Assembly (NCBI GenBank): GCA_964532145.1
Contig: CAZHGM010000031.1
Coordinates: forward strand, 1-9,540
Reading direction: 5' to 3'
DNA length: 9,540 bases
Source of the DNA: JAPUDQ01 sp964532145
GTDB lineage: Bacteria; Patescibacteriota; Saccharimonadia; Saccharimonadales; Saccharimonadaceae
A program made the position numbers and the translations under genes. Positions 1-6,542 of this stretch are shown here, piece by piece (positions within the stretch are counted from its first letter, which is position 1; every line of letters begins with the position of its first letter). A model generated the notes under the pieces. The model had not been told where the DNA came from. It worked only from the letters and a program-made list of their open reading frames with translations, and ran no database searches.

Positions 1-117
1 ATTAGTAAGGCTCTGTAGGCCATTATCACCTAATGCGATGTAGTGTCCGGCAGTAGCGACACCGTCGTTTTTACCTTTGCGGACTTTGCGGTACTTGGTT
101 TTTTTCGGTAGAAGCAT
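1..117 (-). CDS. rplP: Ribosomal protein uL16 (L16), N-terminal part; cut by window edge
   Basis: Only the first 39 codons are present; the gene continues off the left edge. The protein begins MLLPKKTKYRKVRKGK, which matches the basic N-terminus of bacterial L16 (MLQPKRTKFRKMHKGR in E. coli). L16 is a large-subunit protein that sits near the A site and the peptidyl-transferase centre. The start ATG overlaps the rpsC stop codon in a TAATG junction. An AAAGGAG ribosome site lies 9 bases upstream, inside the last rpsC codons. This is the usual position of L16, directly after S3, and rpmC/rpsQ would be expected next outside the window. Identification is firm despite the truncation. Confidence 0.95.
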   Translation of the reverse strand, partial: MLLPKKTKYRKVRKGKNDGVATAGHYIALGDNGLQSLTN

Positions 118-755
118 TATCGTTCACTCCTTTCACCCTTGTAAATCCAAACCTTAACGCCGATAATACCGGCTCCTGGCTGCATGGCACGAGCGCAGTG
201 GTAGTCGACATCAGCACGAAGCGTATGGAGCGGCACCGAACCCTGAATAATCTTTTCTCGACGACTCATTTCAGCACCGTTTAATCGTCCGGCTACCTCA
301 ATCCTGATACCCTTAGCGCCGGCATTCATGCTGTTTTGAGCTGCCATTTTAGTAGCGCGGCGAAAATTAATACGGCGTTCGAGCTGCCGGGCAATGTTTT
401 CAGCTACAATTTTTGCAGCTAATTCAGGTCGCTTTACTTCTTCGATGTTGACGCGGACAGTTGTCTGTAGGACTTTCTCAATGTCGCTCTTGAGTTCAGT
501 AACACCTGAGCCGCCACGGCCGATCACAACACCGGCTTTCGCAGTGTGGATCGTCACGGTCGTCATGTTGGCAGACCGCTCGATGTCAATCTGGTTGATA
601 ACTGCCCGAGTAGCAAATTTATCTTCGATCAGCTTGCGGACTTTGATGTCTTGGCCAAGCCAATTAGCAAAGTCTCGCTTTCCGGCAAACCATTTGCTTC
701 GCCAGTTTTTACTGACCTGAAGACGCATGCTGATCGGGTTAACTTTTTGACCCAT
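117..755 (-). CDS. rpsC: Ribosomal protein uS3 (S3)
   Basis: The 212-residue protein is a complete S3, slightly shorter than the 233 residues of E. coli. It starts MGQKVNP, the family signature. A type-2 KH RNA-binding domain follows, with its GxxG loop seen as GRGG near residues 79-82 (VVIGRGGSGV). The C-terminal S3 domain ends with VKVWIYKGE. S3 lies on the 30S head at the mRNA entry channel. The ATG overlaps the rplV stop as TAATG and is served by a GGAG site inside the rplV tail. The stop in turn overlaps the rplP start. Nothing unusual was seen apart from the short C-terminus. Confidence 0.98.
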   Translation of the reverse strand: MGQKVNPISMRLQVSKNWRSKWFAGKRDFANWLGQDIKVRKLIEDKFATRAVINQIDIERSANMTTVTIHTAKAGVVIGRGGSGVTELKSDIEKVLQTTVRVNIEEVKRPELAAKIVAENIARQLERRINFRRATKMAAQNSMNAGAKGIRIEVAGRLNGAEMSRREKIIQGSVPLHTLRADVDYHCARAMQPGAGIIGVKVWIYKGERSER

Positions 756-1150
756 TACTTCGTCTCCTTCTTCTCGGCAGCCTTAGCTGGCGCTGATTTA
801 ATTTTCTTCTCTCCGCTTACCAGTACAGTAATGTGACTGGTACGCTTCTGATACGGTTTGGCACGACCCATAGCACCAGCACGGTAACGCTTAAGGCGTG
901 GGCCCGCCGATACCATCAGGGTGTCAATCATCAGGGTTTTCTCATCTATACCGTCATTGTTAAGAGCGTTGGCTTTGGCGCTTGCAATAACTTTGGCAAC
1001 TGGACGAGCGGCGCGGCGCGGCGTATGCTGCAAAATGATAAGTGCATCCGCGACACTGCGGCCTCGTACAAGACTGGCAACTTCACCAACTTTACGCGGT
1101 GTCATGTCGACCCCGCGAGCAACGGCTCTAGTTTTTAGAGTATCAGCCAT
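755..1150 (-). CDS. rplV: Ribosomal protein uL22 (L22)
   Basis: The 131-residue protein is a complete L22. The core fold shows TPRKVGEVASLVRGRSV near the N-terminus, the extended loop region around GPRLKRYRAGAMGRAKPYQ, and the very conserved KRTSHITVLV strand near residues 103-112. The loop lines the nascent-peptide exit tunnel, where macrolide-resistance changes arise in other bacteria. After the fold there is a lysine/alanine/glutamate tail (about residues 115-131, ending EKKETK) that many L22 proteins lack. The DNA encoding the tail's end also supplies the AAGGAG site for rpsC, so the tail may be partly shaped by that signal. TAATG overlaps occur at both ends. Confidence 0.98.
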   Translation of the reverse strand: MADTLKTRAVARGVDMTPRKVGEVASLVRGRSVADALIILQHTPRRAARPVAKVIASAKANALNNDGIDEKTLMIDTLMVSAGPRLKRYRAGAMGRAKPYQKRTSHITVLVSGEKKIKSAPAKAAEKKETK

Positions 1151-1416
1151 TATTTCTTCTCCTTACCGCCATGTTTACGGAATTTGCGTGTCGGAGCGAA
1201 TTCACCAAGCTTGTGGCCAACCATGTTTTCACTTATGTACACTGGTACGTGAACACGACCGTTGTGTACGGCAATGGTGTGTCCGACCATTTCCGGAGAA
1301 ACAGTGCTAGCACGCGCCCAAGTTTTAATAACAGTCCGATCGTCGGCTCCCAGAGCTGCGACTTTTTTCGCCAGCTTGAAGTCGACGAATGGCCCTTTTT
1401 TGAGTGATCGACTCAT
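1150..1416 (-). CDS. rpsS: Ribosomal protein uS19 (S19)
   Basis: The 88-residue protein has the normal S19 length and begins MSRSLKKGPFVD. It retains the family core SPEMVGHTIAVHNGRVHVPVYI and the closing GHKLGEFAPTRKF. S19 binds 16S rRNA in the 30S head with S13. The start is chosen at the canonical MSRSLKKGPF sequence, preceded by a GAGGT site with 6-base spacing. It sits 3 bases after the rplB stop, the only junction in this operon that is not an overlap. The C-terminus GGKEKK is encoded by bases that double as the SD site of rplV, and the stop overlaps the rplV start. Confidence 0.98.
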   Translation of the reverse strand: MSRSLKKGPFVDFKLAKKVAALGADDRTVIKTWARASTVSPEMVGHTIAVHNGRVHVPVYISENMVGHKLGEFAPTRKFRKHGGKEKK

Positions 1417-1419
1417 ATA

Positions 1420-2259
1420 TTACCTCTTCCTCTTCGCTTCATGGCGAGTTCTTACGATATCTTTGTCGGTATTCTTGCGACGGCGAGTACGGTAGCCGAG
1501 TGTCAGCTGACCCCACGGTGTACGTGGTGCTTTACCGGTACCGTGACGGCCGCCATCACCACCACCATGTGGGTGATCGACAGCGTTCTGGACGACACCA
1601 CGAACAGTTGGACGAATGCCCATGCGGCGTTTACGCCCAGCTGAGCCAATTTTGACATTCTGGTGCTGTTCGTTGCCGACAACACCGATGCTAGCCATGC
1701 ATTCCAGACGGAAACGACGGACTTCACCTGATGGCATACGAACTTGAGCGTAATTGCCCTCTTTAGCCATGAGCTGAGCTTTCGTACCAGCGGCGCGTAC
1801 CATTTGGCCGCCTTTGCCGGCGGAGATTTCGATACCATAGATCTGAGAACCTACTGGGATATTTGCCAGCGGCAAACGGTTGCCCGTTTCGATAGCAGCT
1901 GCCTCGCCGCTTTCGACTTTACTGCCGACTTTCATGTCGCGGGCAGCTACGACGTAGTGGTATAGGCCATGCTGGTCTTTGATACGAGCGATACGAGCAC
2001 TGCGGTTCGGATCGTATTCGATGTGCTCAACCGTTGCTTTGATACCAGCAGCCAGCTGATGGTTCATAAGCCGATACATTTTCTTGACACCGCCGCCTTT
2101 GTGACGAGTGGTGATACGGCCTTGATTGTTACGGCCAGCGGTTGATTTGCGGATGCGCACCAGGCTTTTAATTGGTTTTTTTGTCGTAATATCAGAGAAA
2201 TCTTGGCTCGTCATGCCGCGTCGGCCGTTAGTGGTCGGGTTGTAAGCGTTGATAGCCAT
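1420..2259 (-). CDS. rplB: Ribosomal protein uL2 (L2)
   Basis: The 279-residue protein is full-length L2. It has the N-terminal OB-like RNA-binding part (KSLVRIRKSTAGRNNQGRIT, residues 31-50), the SH3-like middle and the C-terminal signature VDHPHGGGDGG around residues 227-237. That signature includes the conserved histidine at 229 that lies close to the peptidyl-transferase centre. Before it, this protein reads NA where most bacteria read NP. The usual downstream glycine/basic segment here is GRHGTGKAPRTPWG. The ATG overlaps the rplW stop (TAATG) and has AAAGGAG 8 bases upstream. L2 is a primary 23S rRNA binder needed for subunit joining. Confidence 0.98.
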   Translation of the reverse strand: MAINAYNPTTNGRRGMTSQDFSDITTKKPIKSLVRIRKSTAGRNNQGRITTRHKGGGVKKMYRLMNHQLAAGIKATVEHIEYDPNRSARIARIKDQHGLYHYVVAARDMKVGSKVESGEAAAIETGNRLPLANIPVGSQIYGIEISAGKGGQMVRAAGTKAQLMAKEGNYAQVRMPSGEVRRFRLECMASIGVVGNEQHQNVKIGSAGRKRRMGIRPTVRGVVQNAVDHPHGGGDGGRHGTGKAPRTPWGQLTLGYRTRRRKNTDKDIVRTRHEAKRKR

Positions 2260-2585
2260 TACTTCTTCTCCTTTGCCGCTGTGTCCTGTGACTCAGCCTC
2301 TTCTTTGAACAGCTCGATAACACCTTCGCGAAGTGTGACGTATGCTTTTTTACTATCGGTTCGTTGAGCGCGGCCGGGATTCTGGCGTTTTCCTCGGTAG
2401 GCGCGGACATTTTTGCCAGTCTGAATAACGGTACGAACATCTTTTACTTTGACGCCATCATATTGGCCTTCAACAGCTTTGATGATCTCAGCTTTGTTGG
2501 CAGTCATCGGCACCATAAATACGTACGTACCGCTTTGACTTGCCACATAGGCTTTTTCGCTCATACGAGGGATGAGGGTGATCAT
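2259..2585 (-). CDS. rplW: Ribosomal protein uL23 (L23)
   Basis: L23 binds 23S rRNA domain III and forms the docking site for trigger factor and SRP at the tunnel exit. The frame is open further upstream to 2633. I chose the ATG at 2585 because it is preceded by a strong AAAGGAGG site, gives the expected MITLIPRMSEKAY beginning, and forms an ATGA overlap with the rplD stop. The resulting 108-residue protein fits L23 length and contains YVFMVPMTANKAEI, EGQYDGVKVKDVRT and the basic loop GKRQNPGRAQRTDSKKAYV. The acidic/basic tail ends AAKEKK, and its codons carry the SD of rplB. The longer start would add 16 residues unrelated to L23. Confidence 0.96.
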   Translation of the reverse strand: MITLIPRMSEKAYVASQSGTYVFMVPMTANKAEIIKAVEGQYDGVKVKDVRTVIQTGKNVRAYRGKRQNPGRAQRTDSKKAYVTLREGVIELFKEEAESQDTAAKEKK

Positions 2586-3226
2586 GATGTCGCCTCCTTT
2601 CGCGTGCGAAGTACATTTGCCGGGGATAGCCATTGCTCAATCATATCGACTGATTTACGGCTGAGTAGTATTACGTCGGCGTCGAGAATGTCAACGACAT
2701 TAAGGAAGTTGGCCTGAACAGCTTTGACCTGAGCAACATTCCGCGTTGCGCGCCGCACGAGATCGTCTTTTTCACTGACGACCAGAAGCACACGTGCTCG
2801 TGGATCAATGTTCTGGTCGGTAAGCAGTTTCACAGTCTCCTTTACTTTACCGTTGGGGCAGGCAAATGTCGGGATAACCGTAATTTTCTTGGCGGAGTTC
2901 GCCAGACTGAGAGCTTGACGAAGCGCCACACGTTTGCTGTTCGTAGAAATACGCTTGGTGTAGTTTTCGTGGCCGGTTGGACCAAACACGATACCACCAC
3001 CGCGCCAAATCGGGTTACGGGATGAGCCGAAACGAGCCCGGCCGGTACCTTTTTGCTTCCATGGTTTTTTACCACCACCGCGGACATCGCCACGTTCTTT
3101 TGTCTTGGCATGTGCACTGCGGGCGCCAGCCTGGTGGCTAGTGTACGCCAGTTTCAGCAGCTCATGATTTGTCACACTGAGACCAAAGACGTCTTTACTG
3201 AGTTTCGGAGCAGTCTGTTCAGCCAT
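2582..3226 (-). CDS. rplD: Ribosomal protein uL4 (L4)
   Basis: The 214-residue protein is a complete L4. The extended internal loop that reaches the exit tunnel is clear at about residues 45-85: GDVRGGGKKPWKQKGTGRAR, then an SSRNPIWRGGGIVFGP block. The remainder is the globular Rossmann-like half, ending in a domain with ADVILLSRKSVDMIEQWL. In E. coli L4 is the autogenous repressor of the S10 operon through its leader. That makes it the natural candidate effector for the structured leader upstream of rplC here, but this is inference. The start overlaps the rplC stop (TAATG) with GGAGGT upstream. The stop is TGA, overlapping the rplW ATG by four bases. Confidence 0.98.
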   Translation of the reverse strand: MAEQTAPKLSKDVFGLSVTNHELLKLAYTSHQAGARSAHAKTKERGDVRGGGKKPWKQKGTGRARFGSSRNPIWRGGGIVFGPTGHENYTKRISTNSKRVALRQALSLANSAKKITVIPTFACPNGKVKETVKLLTDQNIDPRARVLLVVSEKDDLVRRATRNVAQVKAVQANFLNVVDILDADVILLSRKSVDMIEQWLSPANVLRTRKEATS

Positions 3227-3840
3227 TATGATTTACCTCCGATAGTTACAATCCCTTTGCGCGGGCCAGGTACGGCGCCTTTGACACCGATGAGATTGTC
3301 TTCTTTGTCAATGTAGGCGATACGAAGGTTCTTGACAGTGACTTGTTCACTGCCCATCTGCCCGGCCATCGTTTTGCCTTTGAAGATTTTTTGCGGGTAC
3401 ATGCTGCCGATTGAACCGACTTTGCGAGTGTCACCTTTGCCGCCGTGCGTTTTACGCTGGCGTTTAAAGTTATGCCGCTTGATGGTGCCGGCAAAGCCTT
3501 TACCCTTTGACGTCCCAGTGACGTCGACATGATCGCCAACTTCAAAAACAGTGACGTCGAATGCGTCACCGATCTTGATATCAGCAGGAAGCTCAGACAT
3601 GCGAACTTCAGAGATGACTTTTGGAGTCACTCCAGACTTCTTGACATGTCCCGCTACGGCCTTGCTCAGGTTTTTACCCTCACCATACCCGATCTGCACA
3701 GCAGCGTAACCGTCGGATTCGTCGGTTTTCACCTGAGTTACCGTGCAGGGGCCGGCCTGGATGAGCGTTACGGGAATCATAACGCCGTCCTCACCGAGGA
3801 TTTGGGTCATACCAATTTTGGTACCGAGGAGAGTTTTCAT
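3226..3840 (-). CDS. rplC: Ribosomal protein uL3 (L3), first gene of this operon
   Basis: The 204-residue protein starts MKTLLGTKIGMTQIL, the classical L3 opening, and carries the family segment GTSKGKGFAGTIKRHNF followed by THGGKGDTRKVGSIG and KIFKGKTMAGQMG. L3 is an early 50S assembly protein whose loop reaches the peptidyl-transferase centre. The start ATG has a GGAAGGG purine stretch 10 bases upstream. Unlike the classical operon, no rpsJ precedes it. Instead, a leader of about 110 nt and a strong promoter lie directly upstream, so rplC heads its transcript. The stop overlaps rplD. Confidence 0.98.
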   Translation of the reverse strand: MKTLLGTKIGMTQILGEDGVMIPVTLIQAGPCTVTQVKTDESDGYAAVQIGYGEGKNLSKAVAGHVKKSGVTPKVISEVRMSELPADIKIGDAFDVTVFEVGDHVDVTGTSKGKGFAGTIKRHNFKRQRKTHGGKGDTRKVGSIGSMYPQKIFKGKTMAGQMGSEQVTVKNLRIAYIDKEDNLIGVKGAVPGPRKGIVTIGGKS

Positions 3841-3951
3841 GAACTCTTGTCCCTTCCGATAGGAAATCCTATCCCACTTAAAATTCTTGGTGGCTAGCCG
3901 TATCCGTAGACGTGCTCACACACCAAGAAATTGATATTTCTTAAAAGTAAC
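3841..3951 (-). promoter_or_regulatory. Structured 5' leader of the rplC operon, possible attenuator or autoregulatory RNA
   Basis: Three RNA pairings are visible on the minus strand. Helix A-B pairs 3942-3936 (AAGAAAU) with 3931-3925 (AUUUCUU) across a 4-base loop. Helix B-C pairs 3929-3921 (UUCUUGGUG) with 3892-3884 (CACCAAGAA), nine base pairs, and is followed at once by UUUU. A-B and B-C share bases 3929-3925, so they cannot coexist. A third perfect 7-bp hairpin (GATAGGA/TCCTATC, 3858-3873) abuts the purine-rich ribosome site at 3851-3857. The layout resembles an antiterminator, terminator-like helix and RBS-adjacent hairpin. Ribosomal leaders controlled by L4 and other r-proteins are known elsewhere; which effector might act here is unknown. 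Confidence 0.5.
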
Positions 3952-3957
3952 CGGCTA

Positions 3958-3987
3958 ATTATATCAGAGTGTAACCAGGGGTGTCAA
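3958..3987 (-). promoter_or_regulatory. Strong sigma70-type promoter of the rplC-rplP operon
   Basis: On the minus strand the -35 box TTGACA (3987-3982) and the -10 box TATAAT (3963-3958) are both exact consensus. They are separated by 18 bases and have an extended -10 TGA just before TATAAT. The predicted start of transcription is near 3951, giving a leader of roughly 110 nt before rplC. No convincing intrinsic terminator was found between the upstream gene's stop (4044) and this promoter, so some read-through from the accessory genes is possible. Confidence 0.9.
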
Positions 3988-4043
3988 CAGATTATTCCTG
4001 ATTGCTCACATCGACACGGCAGGGGTGGACGGATGAGCGGAGA

Positions 4044-4910
4044 CTACGACGATAACTGTTTCGTATACAACAAGACGGAGCTTTGGAGAGAACTGATGAT
4101 ACGCTGTATGCCATCGGCAGTGCCACGGAAAGCGGTATACTGTTCGTTCAGCCTCGTCTCAGCAGCACGGAACGCGCCCGCATCTTGGCTTGAGTTCGCA
4201 TCGCGCAGTGCAGCCCAGGCATCACGAACTGCTGTTGCTTTACTCGTCAATGACTGATGCGCCAATCGCAGACTCTCGGGTGGCGTAACTGCTCCGAGAC
4301 CGGTGACGGCGTCGTCCCACGCATCGGAGTATTCATTAATGCCACCAAATCCGCCGCTCGATGGTGCAGACACGGCATCACTAAATAGCGTACTGATATG
4401 TTTGAGGTATTCAGCGGCGGCCAACATGTCCTCAATGCTGCGCTGAAGCTTCTGGTAGGTAGCTGCTGTCGTCTGGCACGTTTCTCTGGCGTTTCTTGCC
4501 GGTCCGTACCAACTCACCACATCCAGCCCTGAGGATAGGCACGAAGTCGGAGCATGGAGCGAGCCGCGCAGATCATTGATAATTTCCTCGGCTACTGTTT
4601 CAGAACTGGCAGATTGTTTCCCGCGGTCAATCACGCTGCGTTTCATAACTGCAGTCTGGCGTTCATAGCCACGCTTAACACTGTCAGCAGTCACGATCAT
4701 TGTGATTACACCGACGATAACAAGCATCACAAACGGCAAGATAACTCGATTGGATATTCGCAGACGAGGCAAGGTATGCGCACTGCGCGGCTGACCTTGT
4801 TTCTTAACAGCAGTGACTTTTGGCGGTTTCTGTTCGGTAATGGCCGCTCCTGGATTTACATCCACACGCATACGGTGACCGTGACGATTTACAAACTTTT
4901 CGCGGCTCAT
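4044..4910 (-). CDS. Single-pass membrane protein of unknown function, coupled to the DUF3152 metzincin
   Basis: I do not recognise a named family. The 288-residue protein has a basic, probably cytoplasmic N-terminal part (residues 1-54, starting MSREKFVNRHGHRMRV) and one hydrophobic segment at about 55-74 (VILPFVMLVIVGVITMIVTA). A mainly helical C-terminal part follows, rich in Ala, Ser, Gln and Glu, and likely outside the membrane. Two cysteines (124 and 145) in this part could form a disulfide. The frame is open upstream to 5057, but the ATG at 4910 is preferred: it overlaps the metzincin stop as ATGA, which implies translational coupling, and a GGGGA stretch lies just upstream. The operon arrangement suggests the two products work together, perhaps as anchor or partner and protease; this is inference. 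Confidence 0.82.
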   Translation of the reverse strand: MSREKFVNRHGHRMRVDVNPGAAITEQKPPKVTAVKKQGQPRSAHTLPRLRISNRVILPFVMLVIVGVITMIVTADSVKRGYERQTAVMKRSVIDRGKQSASSETVAEEIINDLRGSLHAPTSCLSSGLDVVSWYGPARNARETCQTTAATYQKLQRSIEDMLAAAEYLKHISTLFSDAVSAPSSGGFGGINEYSDAWDDAVTGLGAVTPPESLRLAHQSLTSKATAVRDAWAALRDANSSQDAGAFRAAETRLNEQYTAFRGTADGIQRIISSLQSSVLLYTKQLSS

Positions 4911-5677
4911 GAGCGAATCCCCAATGCCGGAGAATATAATTCGCCGCCAAGCGGCCAGGCATTCGGCGTGCAACCCTGCATATTTGTTAACTGCGGCTGC
5001 ATCACTGGTGCTGGCTCGTTCACCGCCGGGCATGATCGGTGACCAAGTCCAAGCCAATGGCCAATCTCGTGGTTAATCATCATCTGCCGGTACGATGCTT
5101 GGTCAGCACCTGCCTTGGTCCACGACTGATCAACTGTCTGCCAGCGATCTTGGTTGATGACAACGGCTTTTCCTACCGTACACCCTGCTGTAGGTTCACA
5201 TGAGCTAGAAAATGATGCTATTTGCGATGATGCACTCAGATAAATTGTCATATCTCCCCCAGTTTCAACCTGCTGAAACGACACGCCTAGACGAGTCCAA
5301 CCGCGTGCGTCGCTCAGTGTCGCTCGAACAACAGACGCAAATTCATCGAGGTTCGCCGCTATGGTCCCGCGTGACGAGAGATTGTATGACACGACGCGTG
5401 GGCCAGCTGGCTCGACTGGTTCCATCCATGCCGGTGTTGCTAGTTTTGGGATGGTTGCACCTGATATCTGTTCAAGTGGGGCGTTTAACCGCGGGGCAAC
5501 GCACCAAGGTGTTGTCGCTTCATCGCATACGGGAGTGGCTTCTGCGGCAGCCCACAGAGAATATCCGCTGCTCATCCCGAGTGAAACCACGATAGCCACA
5601 CTAGCGTAATATGCCCTAGACCATATCAAATGGAGTAAATGGTGGTGTGCTCTTGCCTGAACCCGTGAGCGCTGCAT
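4907..5677 (-). CDS. DUF3152-type metzincin metalloprotease, membrane-anchored or secreted
   Basis: The 256-residue protein has a basic N-terminus and a hydrophobic stretch at about 20-45 (YYASVAIVVSLGMSSGYSLW), fitting a signal peptide or N-terminal anchor. The active site is HEIGHWLGLGH at residues 203-213, an exact metzincin HExxHxxGxxH zinc motif. A downstream APVM (Met226) is suited to the Met-turn, followed by GCTPNAWPLGG. This C-terminal pattern is characteristic of DUF3152, a putative zinc peptidase family best known from Actinobacteria. Six cysteines (51, 59, 160, 166, 216, 236) suggest disulfides outside the cytoplasm. The frame continues upstream to 5971, but that would run through the divergent gene. 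The ATG at 5677 lies 6 bases after a TACACT -10 box. Substrate unknown. Confidence 0.85.
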   Translation of the reverse strand: MQRSRVQARAHHHLLHLIWSRAYYASVAIVVSLGMSSGYSLWAAAEATPVCDEATTPWCVAPRLNAPLEQISGATIPKLATPAWMEPVEPAGPRVVSYNLSSRGTIAANLDEFASVVRATLSDARGWTRLGVSFQQVETGGDMTIYLSASSQIASFSSSCEPTAGCTVGKAVVINQDRWQTVDQSWTKAGADQASYRQMMINHEIGHWLGLGHRSCPAVNEPAPVMQPQLTNMQGCTPNAWPLGGELYSPALGIRS

Positions 5678-5713
5678 ACTCCTAGTGTAGCGTATCGGTG
5701 CTATCATGAATAT
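5678..5713. promoter_or_regulatory. Overlapping divergent promoters between the metzincin gene and the first vanY-like gene
   Basis: This 36-base spacer separates two outward-facing start codons. On the minus strand a -10-like TACACT (5689-5684) ends 6 bases before the metzincin ATG. On the plus strand TGC-TATCAT (extended -10; box at 5702-5707) ends 6 bases before the vanY ATG at 5714. Transcription would therefore begin at or next to each start codon, giving leaderless mRNAs. No TTGACA-like -35 box was seen for either direction. The two -10 boxes are only 12 bases apart, so polymerase probably cannot open both at once. Confidence 0.6.
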
Positions 5714-6526
5714 ATGAAGCGTATCAGTATCATCCTTGTCGGCGTGGTCGTAGTTGTACTGGCCGCTGGTGCAGTGGTTCTTAAGACTCGTCCGCATACG
5801 CCACCTGCTGCACAGAACGCTCCAGCCGGTTCGGGCACGCGCCCAGCTGCAGTTACTATCCAACTGCCGCATGCCTCGCCCATCAATGCGCTCGTTGAGG
5901 ATTACGAGGCGCTTGGCAGCACATGGCTCCTCGTGTCTAAAACTCATCCTTTGTCGGACCCTCATTATCAACCGATTGACCTTAAGCTACCCTCAGACGT
6001 TGCCACCAACATGAAAAAATCAGAAGAAGAGCGAAAAGTGCGTGCAATTATTGCCTCTGACACCAAAGTAATGTTTGACAGCGCAGCCAAAGCCGGAATA
6101 GAGCTCTACGTCGCCAGCGGATATCGGTCATATGATCTGCAAAACTATTACTACTCCAATTATGTTAAAACGAGCGGCGAAGTCGAAGCCAATAAATTTA
6201 GTGCCAAGCCAGGCCAAAGCGAACACCAGATCGGTCTGGCATTTGATGTCAGTCTTCAATCAAACGAATGTTACCTCGAAACGTGTTTTGGTGATACTGC
6301 GGGGGGAAAATGGCTGGCAGCTCATGCGCACGAATACGGCTTTATCCTGCGTTACCCGGCCGACAAGACCGTTGTTACAGGCTACCAATACGAACCCTGG
6401 CATTTCCGGTACGTTGGGAACGATCTCGCTGCAGCACTCTATCAAAGCGGCTTGACACTCGACGAAGCCGAGCCGTATCTCAAGACTGCACGTACGACAC
6501 TACGAGATCACGCGCAAATCCCATAG
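5714..6526 (+). CDS. VanY-like D-alanyl-D-alanine carboxypeptidase (peptidase M15B), copy 1
   Basis: Enzymes of this family remove the terminal D-Ala from peptidoglycan stem peptides outside the membrane. The 270-residue protein has an N-terminal hydrophobic segment at 4-23 (signal anchor) and a Pro/Ala-rich linker (28-57). An M15B catalytic domain begins near residue 100. Conserved pieces are SGYRS (135-139), SEHQIGLAFDV with zinc ligands His171 and Asp178, and EPWHFRYVG with catalytic Glu227 and ligand His230. Cysteines 186 and 191 sit in a loop after the second motif and may pair. No separate ribosome site precedes the ATG; a -10 box ends 6 bases upstream. The gene ends 16 bases from a convergent neighbour. 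A paralogue lies at 7768. Confidence 0.92.
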   Translation: MKRISIILVGVVVVVLAAGAVVLKTRPHTPPAAQNAPAGSGTRPAAVTIQLPHASPINALVEDYEALGSTWLLVSKTHPLSDPHYQPIDLKLPSDVATNMKKSEEERKVRAIIASDTKVMFDSAAKAGIELYVASGYRSYDLQNYYYSNYVKTSGEVEANKFSAKPGQSEHQIGLAFDVSLQSNECYLETCFGDTAGGKWLAAHAHEYGFILRYPADKTVVTGYQYEPWHFRYVGNDLAAALYQSGLTLDEAEPYLKTARTTLRDHAQIP

Positions 6527-6542
6527 TCCATCCCCTTCGCGG

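Noticed and set aside
394..836. Plus-strand open frames opposite rpsC and the end of rplV
   Set aside because: They are antisense shadows of highly conserved ribosomal genes with no domain or start signal.
1404..1655. Plus-strand open frame with a histidine-rich stretch
   Set aside because: The histidines are the antisense reading of the glycine-rich L2 signature region of rplB. There is no ribosome site or promoter.
1503..1838. 111-codon minus-strand frame inside rplB
   Set aside because: It is an alternate-frame reading of L2 coding sequence; no SD and no recognisable protein.
2586..2633. Longer rplW start at 2633
   Set aside because: It adds 16 residues unlike L23, lies well inside rplD, and lacks the AAAGGAGG site found directly before the ATG at 2585.
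3858..3873. Hairpin GATAGGA/TCCTATC considered as a terminator
   Set aside because: It has only a two-base spacer and no T-tract on either strand. It is kept only as an RBS-adjacent leader hairpin.
3988..4043. Possible terminator between the membrane protein gene and the rplC promoter
   Set aside because: No stem with a T-tract could be found in these 56 bases.
4911..5057. Upstream start for the membrane protein at 4044-4910
   Set aside because: The added part is a shifted reading of the conserved metzincin active-site region. The ATGA overlap at 4910 explains the start better.
5678..5971. Long N-terminal extension of the metzincin gene
   Set aside because: The extension runs antisense through the 5' part of the vanY-like gene and across its promoter, has no ribosome site, and precedes the natural signal/anchor segment with unrelated low-quality sequence. 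The in-frame ATG at 5707 also lies upstream of the -10 box.
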